Below, in pieces: positions 47,332-58,740 of a stretch of 64,000 nt of DNA (positions are counted from its first letter, which is position 1; each line of letters begins with the position of its first letter). The position numbers were made by a program, and so were the translations under genes. Under the pieces are notes generated by a model, which was given only the letters and a program-made list of their open reading frames with translations, made no database searches and was not told the origin of the DNA. The stretch spans positions 192,202,448 through 192,266,447 of the forward strand of contig OY720632.1 of assembly GCA_963169105.1 (NCBI GenBank), in the 5' to 3' direction. This DNA is from Ceriagrion tenellum (lineage: Eukaryota; Arthropoda; Insecta; Odonata; Coenagrionidae).

Positions 47332-47710
47332 AATATGAGAATTATTGATAAATGTAGTGTATATATACTGATTATCAGAATTGTTCAACTTTTCATCTTT
47401 ACTCTCCCTTTGGTAATTTAGAAATTGAGGTAGACTTGGTTGTTGTTTCTGCTGTTGAAGTAGTCTGTGGCTGGATGGATAGTTATGGAACTCACTGTCT
47501 TCCCTCCTTTATCTTAACAGTAAGTTGTCCTTTGCCTTTCATCTGAAGAACGTGTAATTTTTTTTCCTCTTATTCTGAACCATTCACTATCTCCTTTTCT
47601 AATATCAAAAATTTTATTTGATTTATCACATCCTCATGTTATACTTTCTCAGTTTTGCAAAAATTTTTCGAATACAGTTACCTATGTCTGTCTTCTTGGT
47701 GATATTTCAG

Positions 47711-47949
47711 ATGAATTACTTCCAAATGGAAGCACGGAGGAGGTTGAGATTAGAGGTTGCACCATTGAAGCTGTTGAGAAGATAACTGCCGAGGTGAAGA
47801 AGTATTTTGCTCAGCCTGGGAGTGGAGACCCACTGAATGCCATAACTAATGCTACTCAAGTTGATCACTTCCTGTGGAATTACAGGCGAGAGCATGCTGA
47901 GGAATTAGAATGCATACCATTTCATAAAACCAGGTGTATATATTATTGA
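47711..47949 (+). CDS. QNG1 coding exon 5 (C-terminus)
   Basis: The last exon encodes about 79 residues, with STEEVEIRGCTIEAVEKITA, ATQVDHFLWNYRREHAEELE and the terminus IPFHKTRCIYY, then TGA at 47947-47949. The E.EIRGC, D.(Y/F)LW.YRR and PFH+.R.IYY endings are as in animal and fungal QNG1 proteins. No frame damage anywhere in the gene suggests a functional protein. Confidence 0.95.
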
Positions 47950-48004
47950 CCCACTACAGGTCACTATGTATTATGTTTGGCACTCAACATTTGCAGAAGT
48001 AAAG

Positions 48005-48010
48005 AATAAA
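48005..48010 (+). promoter_or_regulatory. QNG1 polyadenylation signal
   Basis: AATAAA lies 56 bases after the stop codon, implying a very short 3' UTR. A G/T-rich stretch follows, consistent with a downstream element. Confidence 0.7.
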
Positions 48011-48380
48011 GGTTTTTGGCTGACTATTTTATTCCTATCAATATTATTTATGGAGTTTTTTCTTATTTACTTTGTTGACCCTGGTTATGTAGTTCTTTTT
48101 TTGCCTTGTGGTGCAGTTAGGGAATAAAATAATGGTAATAAGTTAAGAATTCTCTGGATGTCAATCATCAGTCTAATGAGAAATGCGGGCAGTGGTTCAC
48201 TGGAGCGATAATTGGGCTGAGTTTCACATAAGAGGGAGTTGTTAAACTCATTTCTAATGATAAGTAATTTCCAGGCTCAAATAGGCTGGATGCTCTGTAG
48301 CCTGACTGTCTGTCTTGTTGCCAACAATCTGTTGTGACAATATTCCTGACTGGCAAAATGTAACCATATCAAGCTGGACT

Positions 48381-48420
48381 TGGTGGAAGTAGTCAATATT
48401 GATATTGACTACTTCCACCA
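48381..48420. repeat. Perfect 19-bp palindrome at the edge of Penelope-like relic 3
   Basis: TGGTGGAAGTAGTCAATAT (48381-48399) is perfectly inverted at 48402-48420 with a 2-base spacer (TG). Both strands therefore read MVEVVNI(D/N)IDYFH. The palindrome sits exactly where relic 3 similarity begins. Confidence 0.9.
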
Positions 48421-49436
48421 TTTGGCCACTATATATGTTACCTCTCTTAACACTTCTATTCCTCACTCTGAAAGACTTTCAGCTATCCGTCTCTTTCTTA
48501 ATCAGCACCCTGCTCCTCACTATCGTTGCTCTGATTTTCTCCTTGACCTTTCGAATTTTATCTCACTACTAAAGCCTACTGTTTTAAAGGCAACTTCTAC
48601 ATCCAAACTAAAGGCTGTGCCATGGGCAGATGTTTCAGCCCTTATGCTAACCTCTTCTTGGGTGCCTTTGAGCGATCTTCTCTCTCTTCTTACTCTCCTA
48701 AACCTCTTCTTTGGCTTCACTACATTCTAGACTTTTTCGTTCTGTGGCTACATGGCACTAATTCCCTCAATTCTTTCATCTCCTCCCTTAACTCCTCCTC
48801 CTCTATCTCTTTTACCTCTAACATCACCTTTCTGGATGTCAACATCTCCCTAAGCAACTTTAAATTTAACACTTCTGTCCATCTCAAGCCCACCAAAAAG
48901 TAGCAATATCTCCATTTTAACAGCTGCCACCCTTCCTCTACTAAATTATCCCTCCCCTACTCTCTCTCTATTCTTGGTCACCAAATATGCAACAACCCTG
49001 ACTCTCTTGACCTTTTTCTCTCAAATTCCACCAATCCCTCCGCTGCAGAGGCTATCCTGAACGCCTTCTTCAGAAAAAAATCCTACAACCCTCTTCTTCT
49101 AAATCTCTCTCTCTTAATAAGTGTCCTCTAGACCAAATCTCCCTCTATACCACTTATTTCTGTGGAGTTCACTCTATCCGCCGAATTATTAAAAACCTCT
49201 CCCCCATCCACTCTGACAAACTCACCACTTACAAAATTTTCCCCCGCTGTCCCTCTCTCACCTTTAGTTGCCCCCCCAACCTCTCCGCCCTCTTTAAGAT
49301 CACCAAACCTCTCTCTATATCAATCTTAACTACCACTACATCCCCTCTTCTCTCATAATATGTCTGTATCCTCCTTTGTCAAATATGCCCCAGCTTCTAC
49401 TTTGGTCTTACTACGACTGCTCTAAATATTCGTATG
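48421..49436 (+). pseudogene. Penelope-like element relic 3 (pyrimidine-rich)
   Basis: After a frameshift the sequence reads TKGCAMGRCFSPYANLFLGA (48611), LWLHYILDFFVLWLHG (48711), ITFLDVNISLSN (48821) and QYLHFNSCHPSSTK (48904). These are the TKGCAMG, Y(I/V)DD, FLDV..S and YLH..S.HP blocks of Penelope-like reverse transcriptases. The catalytic YIDD is YILD, so one metal-binding Asp is lost. A GIY-YIG remnant near 49366-49436 reads CQICPSFYFGLTTTALNIRM, with YIG changed to YFG, and is cut off by a TA microsatellite. The + strand is strikingly T/C-rich (CTCTTCTC-type codons) unlike relics 1 and 2. Confidence 0.82.
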
Positions 49437-49455
49437 ATATATATATATATATGCA
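49437..49455. repeat. TA microsatellite
   Basis: The dinucleotide run (AT/TA)n directly abuts the end of Penelope-like relic 3. A second, palindromic GTGTATATATATATACAC-type run lies at 49771-49792. Confidence 0.85.
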
Positions 49456-50289
49456 TCTAAATTAGTCACAGGGTGACACAAAAAAGAAAACTCACAATAT
49501 ATTTTAAATATTTCGGTGGGCTTAGACCAGAAGGAAGTAAATAGCTGGGGTAAGACCCGAAACGTCCAAAGCACAGTCCAAACATATAGTTTAGACCAAA
49601 GATTATATTCGTTTAGACTGTGGTCAAAAGTAAGGCTTTCTTTCTACTGAACGCCTGTCAAGTTCTTTTTTATTGCATATAGATAACTTCACCGAGGATC
49701 CCTCGTGTGACGATTAGACATAAATTGCCACAGAGAGGCAGACAAAAATATAGTAAAACGAATAATTTTTGTGTGTATATATATATACACATACTCCATT
49801 TTTAGATACAATTTCTGACGATGCCGATACAAATGTGAAATTTGTGTATGGTTAATAAGTTTAAAGTACGCCCATGTAATGCATCGAGCGAGCCGCGAGA
49901 GACGAATAATGGCGCAAGTCTTTATCTTAGCCAGCCAACCTCTACCAATCCAGGGACTCTAGCTTGGTCACGCCATCTACCTTTGTAACGGCGAGGCGAA
50001 AGTTGACTAACGTAATGAAATCGAAATATGCCATGGAAATGTTTGAATATTTCAATTCTTCCAATGAATGTCCCAGACGTGCTGTGTATTAAAATCCTTC
50101 GTTCACAGGGTTCCGAGCATGTGGAAGATGGTTTTAATAGTTTTGTCAAGTTCAATTATTTCTATATTACACCTCACGTGAGCGGTGTGCTGTGTACTTA
50201 AGGGGCCTGCGGGAAGTGGAGACGTATTAGTGAGCCAAACCAGTGGTTTAGAGTTGGCGCCGGCTTTCAGACCTCATTCCTTTCTAACA
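49456..50289 (+). other. PIGN upstream region and probable promoter
   Basis: The distal part carries a retroelement-like tail near 49545 (GGGTAAGACCCGAAACG) and a TA palindrome. From about 49870 the DNA has more CpG and should hold the PIGN promoter and 5' UTR. No TATA box was found near a plausible start. A minus-strand frame here (50155-49922) has no recognised homology. Confidence 0.45.
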
Positions 50290-50504
50290 ATGAAAATAAT
50301 ATGGTTTGCATTAGTTATACATTTCATATTTCTGGCATCCGTATTCGATATATATTTTACAACTCCTATTGTCTGCGGAGTTCCCTCTCTGCACAATGTA
50401 TTTCCACCGCCTGCAAAGCGGCTTGTACTATTCGTTGCTGATGGAATGAGGGCGGACACGTTTTACCGCCTTTCTACGAACGAAACCAACGCACCTGTTC
50501 TTAG
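50290..50504 (+). CDS. PIGN, GPI ethanolamine phosphate transferase 1, first coding exon
   Basis: The exon begins MKIIWFALVIHFIFLASVFD, a signal-anchor helix like that of vertebrate PIGN, whose N-terminus is nearly superimposable (IHF.FLAS.FDIYFT.P.V). It continues PPPAKRLVLFVADGMRADTF; Asp51 of FVADG is the expected metal ligand of the alkaline-phosphatase-like catalytic domain. PIGN adds ethanolamine phosphate to the first mannose of GPI precursors in the ER membrane, with the catalytic domain in the lumen. ATG at 50290 was chosen because it starts the conserved N-terminus. The donor is AG/GTAAAA at 50505 and the split Arg72 codon is completed by the next exon. Confidence 0.93.
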
Positions 50505-50687
50505 GTAAAATATCCATTCGTGTATTTAAAGTGACTATCGTGAATCATTGTGGTAGTAAAGAGATTTGATATTTTATCAGACAAAATTCAAGATTTCGTG
50601 ACATTTTTGCCCTATCAAATATATTGCAACGTAATAGACGGTGTCTTGGTTCTGTCATGACATTATTTGAAATTGATGGACTTTCAG

Positions 50688-50808
50688 AAAAATCATCGAA
50701 GAAACCGGTACATGGGGAGTTTCTCACACCCGAGTGCCCACGGAGTCACGTCCAGGGCATGTTGCTCTCATTGCAGGATTATATGAAGATCCTTCAGCTA
50801 TTACCAAA
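50688..50808 (+). CDS. PIGN coding exon 2
   Basis: Forty residues follow the split Arg: KIIEETGTWGVSHTRVPTES and RPGHVALIAGLYEDPSAITK. HTRVPTESRPGHVA is a hallmark of the PIGN catalytic domain, and its His and Glu residues lie near the metal site in the family. The acceptor CTTTTCAG ends at 50687 and the donor GTAAGC begins at 50809 in phase 0. The intron between exons is 183 bp. The next expected block (GWKENPV.FDS) was not found in the rest of the window, so the following intron is probably more than 13 kb or the downstream exons are missing from this locus. Confidence 0.94.
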
Positions 50809-52559
50809 GTAAGCCCCTTTAACTTCATTGTTAATGCAGCAAATGTACAATGCATATAATCGCCTGTTTTCGTTAATTCGGTTGCTAGTTCGTGGCAGTG
50901 ACTTGTGAAATTCATCGGGCCGTCTGAATGAATAATCACGATAGTGGCTTTACTTTTAAATCTAGGAGTAATGACGAATGTAGTTCCGACAATGGCAAAA
51001 TGCCTAGGGAATAGGATACAAAGATAGGGTTCTAATTTAAATCCTTTCGAATGGCGGAGGAACTTAGAGCCTGTGATAGTTTTCTGGCGAATCAGTATTT
51101 TGCAGAATACTTTCAGGTATCAATTTAATATATTCAGGTTTCAGAGGACGTGCTGTATGAAACAGCTTCGAAAGTTCGTGTGGGAAATTTGCTACTAGCA
51201 TATATTTGGAGATTCAGTTATGCTGATAACTTACACATTTAATTGGCCCCTTTATTTGTATACTAGGTGCTAGCTGTTCAGGAAATAATATATGGGTGTG
51301 CCACTTCTAATTTAATTTTTTAAACTTTTTTTCCAAATCTGCTTTCTCTTAGTTAGCGGTGAAAATGTTTCTCCAAATGTTTTCCTGTTGTACACTTTTT
51401 TGCCAAAATTAATACATTGTCCTGTGATATCTATTTTAATCTGTCAGTTAATGAAAAACTGTCTGTCAACATTTGTGAATGGATTCTTCCAAAGTAGCCT
51501 AGTATATTGGCATGCATTAGGGATATACCTATTGGCCAACTATAATTGGCAATGCTTTGTTTGGAAGACTTGAGTGCGCTAATAGGCATTCCAGGTGAGT
51601 CATCTTGTGATGGCTGGCCTTGGCGTCTTCCACATGGCTGAGATATTAGCCACCCAACATTACTCCCCAAATTTGGTTAAACTTCCATATCCCAATATAT
51701 AATACTGACAATACTTACTCCATGGATACTTGGGTTCATTCAGTATTGGCTTTGTACAAAAAGTTGCAGTTTCAGGCTTAACTTTGTGGAAACGCGACAT
51801 ATGAAATTATTTCTTGCTTAGTACATTCCACACTTTTATTTTGACCGATCATGGTTTCGGCAATGTGTGTTTGACACACAATACATACGTTGAAAATGAC
51901 TTTGTTCGTCAAAACAATGGTCAGTGAAAATAAAAGTGTGGATGGTACAGAGTGAAAAAATATTTCCTCATGTACTCTTTGACTTTGTTGTAGTAATAAT
52001 TTTATTGGCCATGAAGTAGACATGCAATAGGCCTCATCAAGTAAAACATTGAATAATGCATCAGAAAAATGCAAAAATCATTTAGTAATTAATTTTTTTC
52101 TGAGAGGAAGAGAATTCATTGGAAGAGTAGAGGGCTACATAGGAAAACCAGGAATACCTTTACATTTGGTGGGAGTAATTTTCCTGCATTCAGAGGAAGG
52201 TGAATGAATCGTCTTTTAGCAATGCTATACTAACAATGAATTGATTTAATTAATGTTCAGTTGCTGATGGAAAGGTGATAATTTATTCTTCTGTTTTAAT
52301 TGAGCACTTCACACTTTGTGGCTTTTGCATAAAGCAATATTTTATGGATTTACATGCTTTTCACTGGATAACCACTCCAATAAAAAACAAGGTGGACTGT
52401 TCTGTTATCGAGTCTGTTGAGAGTAAATTATACTGATTTTTTTAGGATGAAAACATTTTATATTTAGGTAATAGCTCTAATTTTCCAGACCATTAATAAG
52501 ATAGCTGTTAACGAATGCACATAAGATGGATGTTAGGTGCTCTTCTGGGATGCATAGTT
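50809..52559 (+). other. Probable PIGN intron 2, first part; no feature recognised
   Basis: AT-rich DNA with no conserved frame. A small number of short T/A runs only. Confidence 0.5.
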
Positions 52560-53060
52560 TTCCCAGAGTATGGAGTATATTAGACAATCTCTTTCTGACA
52601 AAATTAAAGTGCTAACTCCAGGTCGATTTTGAGTCTTGATGGAATCCCTATAATTTTGTAGGATTATATTTCTAAAGATAGCAGAAATTATGTGAGTGTT
52701 AACTATATCTGTGGATCCATGTAGATTAAGACACTCATGAAAAATAATGCATTATCTTCATATGGAGTGGAAGTGGCGACAACATAATCATGTAGGCCAT
52801 TGATCAAAATGACAAATAGAATTGGCCAAGGCACCATGCTCTGAGAGACGTCAATTTGAACTGGGAGCGTCGAAGACTGCAATCACTACTACTTGCTGTG
52901 AGTGTCCCAGTGGGATTTCAATGGGATTGAAATGAGGCCAAGTCTGCTCCAATAATACCCTAATACTCTAGTTTTTTAATCATATAAGGATGGTTGCTCA
53001 ATCAAAAGCCTTAGCTAAGTCACTGGTGTAAGTCACAGTGTTAGCGAAAGATGTGACTGC
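52560..53060 (-). pseudogene. Strongly decayed LINE reverse transcriptase fragment
   Basis: On the minus strand from about 53045 the sequence reads DLAKAFD, then YDXKTRVLG-type words; a different frame gives HSQQVVVIAVFDAPSS and LSEHGALANSICHFDQW. The layout matches a LINE palm with DLAKAFDCVDH, then (Y/V)V.I.G..S and GVPQGSVLGPI.F..YIN. Many stops and frame changes are present. Subfamily uncertain. Confidence 0.5.
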
Positions 53061-53579
53061 TCTTTAAATGTATTCTTGATGACATTTATCTTGCATGAAT
53101 ATATATCAATTTCATTGATATCCATGGAGCTTCCACTGTGGTATTTAAGGCAGATTCTTATTATGGAACTGAGCCTCAACTTGTTCTCTGCCTCAGAAAC
53201 CTGTTGGATGGAGACGTGTTATTGCAACCCAGGAAGTTGGTGGTATCTACCAATTGATCCTGCAGGACATGTCTGGAATTTTCCTGGCTGAATGTATTTT
53301 AACCCCCCCCTCACTTTCATAATAATTGCCTATTTCCAGCAGGGAATAAGTTGAAAGTTTTAAAGCAGTGAGAGTCTCCTTACTAGGAATTTTGATGGCT
53401 GACTGGCTTAATCCCCAACTAAATTCTAACCAAGAAAGACCTATGTAAAATATTCTCACCCTGCATCTGATTGAGAATCAGTGTCAGGTTCCATTATTGG
53501 ATCATCAAATCTGGTTCTCTTGTCATAAGTTGTCACATTCACTACTTTCCACCAAGTATAAATTATTCAAATGAAATCA

Positions 53580-54160
53580 GATTATTCCTGATAGTTGATA
53601 ACTTCATGTTCCATTTCCAACTTTCTCACTGCCTCCTCCCTGTGACCATTAAATAATTGAACCACTAATTTTACATTTTGTATCTCAAAATTTGATGGCC
53701 TAAGTGCCTTCAGGGAAAAACCATGACCGTATTTTGAAGTTTTTTTCTCTCTCAAGATTGTAAATTGTTCTCAAAACTTAAATAAGATGCCGTTTGGTAA
53801 ACTCGAGAGTTATGAAGAGGTAGTAGCAGCTGTGTCCATCATTCTTCTGATTTAACCAATTATCCCTAACACATTTGAGAAGATGAATGGTGTCTTCAAC
53901 ACAAGAAAGTGGGTAGGATGGATGACTAGGGTGTGGGTAAAGAATCTGTTAAGCAATGGCTTGGGGCCAAAAAGTGCTTGGGATTTTCTGTTTATTGCTT
54001 TGTTTTCAGATATAACTGCAATTACCTTATGGCCAGTCTTTTCCGAATCAAGATTTACTTTATTTTGTACATTACGCTTTTCATCAGCCATCAATTTACT
54101 AACTGGCATGATGTGCATAATATCTTTGTGTGGCAATAAAAGGCTGCGTTCCATAAAAAC
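53580..54160 (-). pseudogene. P-element/THAP9-like transposase relic
   Basis: Reading the minus strand from 54154, one frame gives EKTGHKVIAVISENKAINRK, resembling the (G).KV.(A)(I)(I/V)(S/T)DN...NR+ segment with its catalytic-core Asn/Asp. It continues FIFSNVLGIIG, where F(D)(S/P)VHI(L/F)KN(V/I)RNNW is expected, and after two stops KYGHGFSLKALRPSNFEIQN then VKLVVQLFNGHREEAV. The last part matches the SLKAL.PS..E+QNVKL...VFN....(A)L block of P-element-like transposases in arthropods. The minus ORF at 54708-54433 may be part of the same element. Several stops make it nonfunctional. Confidence 0.65.
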
Positions 54161-55319
54161 ATGGTTTCTTGTGGCTAAATTGCTGGAGTCAAAAGATGTC
54201 TCTTCACTACTGCCCCATTTGTAATCCTAATGGAGTTTCACATATATTTCATCCAGTTCCTACTAAAGTTACTACCAAGTCTTGTTGCTTCAATTATTGA
54301 ATCTTACATTTAATGTATGACAAAAAATTAGTAATAAGTTTTTCAGATTTGAGTGAGACATTTAATCATGAGCAAATTCTTTTTATTGTACTGGGATGTG
54401 GCATGATAATATTTCTTGAATCTCTTAAAAATTTATGGGAACATGGAGAAATGAAATGAAGGAGAGAGAAAAAAAACTAAATCCTCTGGCTTGTACTCCA
54501 GCCTTTGCTTATTCATTATTAGATGAAATTGGCAGCCGGTTAAGTGCAGGGAACTCTTATCATCATTGTCTAGCTTTCTCAAAGAAGACAAAGTTTCTTT
54601 TGAAACATCCAGATAACAAGCTGAGCCGAGCTGTTTTTCATGTGAATCGGCCCTACACTCAATACACTTCAAAACCCTTTCAACCTTATTTACAGAATCT
54701 ACCGGCAATGAAATCTCAAATCTGGTCCAAGACCCATATTATGGCCATACCCATGTGAAACACACTGAACATTAGGTATTCATCAATTACGAGTGTGAAT
54801 TGAAGAAGACATTCCCTCTGAAAAGCCTACATGGACAAATAGAATACTATCCAACTTATTATGTAATTAGATTCCACTATGGTGACAATTCTATCTGCTT
54901 TTCCATTAGTTTTATGAGCTTACCAAATTTGTGACATACGTCATACTCTAATGTTGTCTGAACACTCCCTGGTGGACCTCTCGAGAGCTATCCTTTCCAA
55001 CTGCACTCGCTTCTCATCTCGAGGTTCATGCCTTTTTCTTGTTGTTGACAAATATGATGGGCATAGTGGAAAGGCTCTGCTTCTGCTCACAGTCTAGGCT
55101 TCAGTAATGGAGCTGTGAAGCAGACCCCTGTGCTTGAATCATAACATTGTCTTTCATATACAATGAAACTAGGTAAACGCCTGGCTTCAAATCTCTTTAC
55201 CACATTTATTTCCATAGAATTATACAAACCATGGTGGAAGATAACCCGGCAATACTAACCTATGCTTTCCTTTTTTCGTTACTTGAGCAACTTACTTCCA
55301 ATAATCAAATAATCTAAGA

Positions 55320-58215
55320 AAAGCCAAAACTCCAGAAGAAATGGGTGAAATTTACTCCCTTATTAGGAAGGTAAAAGAAACTTACCCAAAATCAGGTATT
55401 GTGGTCAATGGTGTAATTCATAGAAGGGATATAAAGAAAAGTTTTGTTAACAATGTCAACCATAACATTAGATGGGCTTGTGAAGTGTTGGGAGCAATAT
55501 TTGTTGATGTAAACAAACGCATTGATGATAGCTGTATCGGTGAAGATGGCATTCATCTTAACCGAAAAGCATCTAAAAGGTTAGAAATAATCATTGAAAA
55601 TGTAATAACCATCGTTAAGAACCAGGGAAACTAAAATGGGAATTGGGTGGTGTCAAAAATGAACAAATTATGGGAAGTAATGATGGCTTCTTAAGTCCCA
55701 AGGTATCAGAAAATATAAATCATAAGGTCTCACTGAATAGCGGAATAATGAAAAATCTCCCAATGTGTGATAAGAAAGCTCCCAAAATAATGTTCTTAAA
55801 TGTGCAATGCCTCAGAAATAAGGTACAAGAGGTTGAAGTTTTCCTTGAAACCAAACGACCTGATGTTTTTTGTGTGAGTGAGCTTTGGCTAACTGTTTAT
55901 GAAGTATCTAATGTATCCCTAGCTGGGTATAAGTGTGCCACTATTTACTGCAGAAAGTCTGTTAAAAATGGTGGTGTGGCAATTTTTGTGAAAAAAACTG
56001 TTTGAATTTAAGTCTGAACTTAATCTAAAAATCTTTAGTGTAGATTTTAGTATAGATAGGGATTTTGAGTGTGTTGGCATTGATCTCAAGGTGGAAGGTG
56101 AGCGAATTCACATAATATCATTGTATAGATCACCATTGGGGTGTTTTACCTCATTTATAGAAAATTTAGAAAAATTATTGTTTGATCTCAAAGAAAATAG
56201 AAGAGTAGTAATCGGTGGTGACTTAAATATCAATTTTATAGCAGAAACTCCGCAAAAAAATTGTGTCATCGACATGACCAAATCATTTAATTTTGCACCA
56301 TTACTTGACAAGCCTACAAGAGTGATGGAAACTGAAGCAGTATCGACAACATTATAAGTAACATTGAACCTAACAGATATACTGTATCGGTCACCAATCC
56401 AGGAATTTTGGATCATCATGCTTTGGAAATCGATTTAATAAATTACCAAAATTTGCCTCCAGTAACCAAACATAAAACCTTTAGAAATATCAGTGATTCC
56501 AACATTAATAATTTCAGATACGAACTGGAGAAATATGACTGGTCTGAGATATTTACTCAGGAAAGTTTTGATGCAAGTTTTGAAGTATTTTATTTGCCTT
56601 GTACATATTTTTTTTGATTGTGAATTCCCGCTAAAGAAAACTGTAATTAGAGAAAGTAAGAATAAGAAATGGATCAATGATGAAATTATTAAAATGGCAG
56701 AACTGGTGAGGTGTAAATACCAGGAATGTGTTTACACGAAAACTCCTGAATCAATTGCAGCATACAAAAATTTGAAAAAAGTGTACAGAAAGTTAATTCA
56801 GTCATCAAAGAGGGCATTTAACGATGGTATTATCAACCAAAGTCAGAATATAGCAGAAGATTCATGGAAATTAATAAGGGGCAACACCAACCTCCGACAA
56901 GAACTAGGTATACAAAAAATCATAAATACTCTAAGCCACCACATAGTCAATCCTCTACGAATGGCTGATGATTTTAATTCTCACTTCATCAACTCAATCC
57001 CCAAATCATCAAACCACAATGCCATCATCCATAACATACCTCCTGGAGCCCCACATTCCTTTTACTTGCCCCCTACAAATGAAAAAGAAGTAAGCGACAT
57101 AGTCAACAAAATAGGGCAAAAGAAATCGTATGGTTTTGATGAGATTCCAGGCTGGCTCATATTAAAGAACCCTTAATTTTCCTATGCAATGAATCTCTCT
57201 CCAAGGGTATATTTCCACAGTTGTTAAAAACCTCCAGAGTATTGCCAGTTCATAAAAAAGGCGAAAAAGAAAGGATTGAGAATTACAGACCTATTGCCAT
57301 CCAGAGTTCCTTCTCAAAGATATTTGAATCATTATATTGCAAAAGATTAACATCCTTTTTAGAAAATCACTCTCTCTTGTCTCCCTATCAATATGGCTTT
57401 TGCAAAGGAATGTCAACTGACTTAGCCGCCTTCAATGTAATTAATAACATACTGGATTCTCTAAACAAAAATTATGTTACCCTAGGCCTACATTTTGATT
57501 TAACATGAGCATTTGAGATGGTAGATAACCGTTTATTGATCAGAAAATTAGAATCTCTGGGAATATGTGGGATTCCCCTAGACTGGATCAAATCATTCTT
57601 GTCAAACCGAAAGCAATATGTCTCAATAGGCCAAGCAAAGTCCAGTGTTCAAGAAATTAACTTAGGAGTTCCTCAGGGCTCAATTCTTGGACCTATCCTT
57701 TTTCATTATTTTCATTAATGACCTTCCCAATAAGCAAACCGAACAGGTGCAATCATCAATTTTTGCTGATGACACAAAATTTATCGTGTCAGGCATTTCC
57801 AAACATGTTTCTCTAGATCTAGCTAAGCTGGTTATAAACGAAGTCACCAAATAATGTGAAAATAATGCACTGAATATAAATGTAGATAAATCTGTTATGA
57901 TCAATTACACAACTACCAAAAGGCCACCAACAGAAAGTATGCTAGTAAAAATAAATGGTAAATCAATGCATCAGGTAAATACAGTTAGATTTTTGGGTCC
58001 TCACATCGACAGTCAGCTTACATGGAATTATCACGTAAGTATTCTGATAGGAAAACTGACTTCCATCTGCTACCTAATCAGGCAACTTAGATCTATAGTA
58101 AGTACAAACATTTTGAAAACTGCCTACTATGGCTTATTTCATTCGAGAATATCATATGGTTTTTCATATGGAATTTACAAAGGTGCTAAGGTTGACAGCA
58201 ACTAGAAAATGTTCG
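55320..58215 (+). pseudogene. CR1-like LINE relic with an SGNH esterase domain, endonuclease and reverse transcriptase
   Basis: Domains appear in order. At 55341-55634 is an SGNH-like hydrolase C-terminal part with KSGIVVNGVIHRRD and CIGEDGIHLN, the DxxH catalytic block of LINE ORF1 esterases. At 55793-56419 is an endonuclease: FLNVQCLRNKV, CVSELWL, then SLYRSPLG, IGGDLNINF and LDHHALEID. At 56640-57720 is the reverse transcriptase, with VLPVHKKGEKERIENYRPIA, YQYGFCKGMSTDLAAF, and GVPQGSILGPILF. The YADD box at 57764 reads SSIFADDTKFIV. Last is RFLGPHIDSQLTWNYHVS at 57990. Stops at about 55635, 56005, 56355, 57176, 57506 and 57716 and one or more frameshifts inactivate it. Confidence 0.88.
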
Positions 58216-58330
58216 CTCACTGATGCTCCACCATTTACAACTTCCTCCCCTGCCATGCAGGGTTTTAAAAGTTCTGAGGTCCATGTCTTGAAATTGTCCA
58301 AAACGCAGCGACACAAGCTTTTGTGACTGC
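58216..58330 (+). other. LINE 3' boundary region
   Basis: Similarity to LINE ORF2 ends near 58205. The next 125 bases hold a short frame without homology and a TA-rich run at 58329-58348. Confidence 0.35.
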
Positions 58331-58740
58331 TATATATACATATATATTATTACTTTAGTGCCTTGTCTTAGAGCACAAAAACTTCCGGGTTCAAGGTGTT
58401 TACTTGTTCACTCTCAGTTGTGCCGGCACCTTGACCATGAAAGGCCTCGACAGAGGAGCCCCTTTGGTTGTTACAAGTGACAAGATAACGCTCTCTTTTG
58501 GGTCGCACACAAGGAAGAGCATCAGCATACTGGCGTGTGTTGTTGAGCTGAAGTTGATACGTACATGGTTTATACAAAATTGTACAAAAATTATATGAAT
58601 TGAAGAACCAATCTATATCAAAATATATGCTCATGTCTGTTTATGTTAGATTAGTCTTACCTGATGATGACTGCTAGACAGTTGAAACACGTGTTGTAAG
58701 AGTTTGAAATAAATTTGGTAGACAGTACGATATCGTTTGA
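58331..58740 (+). repeat. Retroelement-like tail with hammerhead-like motif
   Basis: A TA-rich run, a CpG-containing segment (58380-58520) and then CTGATGA at 58661-58667 are present. One spacer base and a GACTG/CAGTT stem (one G-U pair) follow, then GAAAC at 58684. The sequence then gives a direct AGAGTTTGAAATAAA. The same CTGATGA-N-stem-GAAAC layout is seen at 12395 and 35700. Confidence 0.4.

Larger units (their letters stand above)
43868..47710 (+). other. QNG1 intron 4
   Basis: The 3,843-bp intron runs from GTAAAA to GATATTTCAG. It contains a 15-bp hairpin (44232-44274), the 18S rRNA-derived fragment (44452-44846), two C-rich blocks (45120-45300 and 46015-46200), a 52-bp tandem duplication and one copy of a dispersed repeat. 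Confidence 0.85.

Noticed and set aside
49922..50155. Minus-strand frame upstream of PIGN
   Set aside because: No homology recognised; lies in the CpG-containing promoter region, where chance open frames are common.
53883..54224. + strand frame of 113 codons with a hydrophobic middle
   Set aside because: Shadow of the P-element-like relic on the minus strand.
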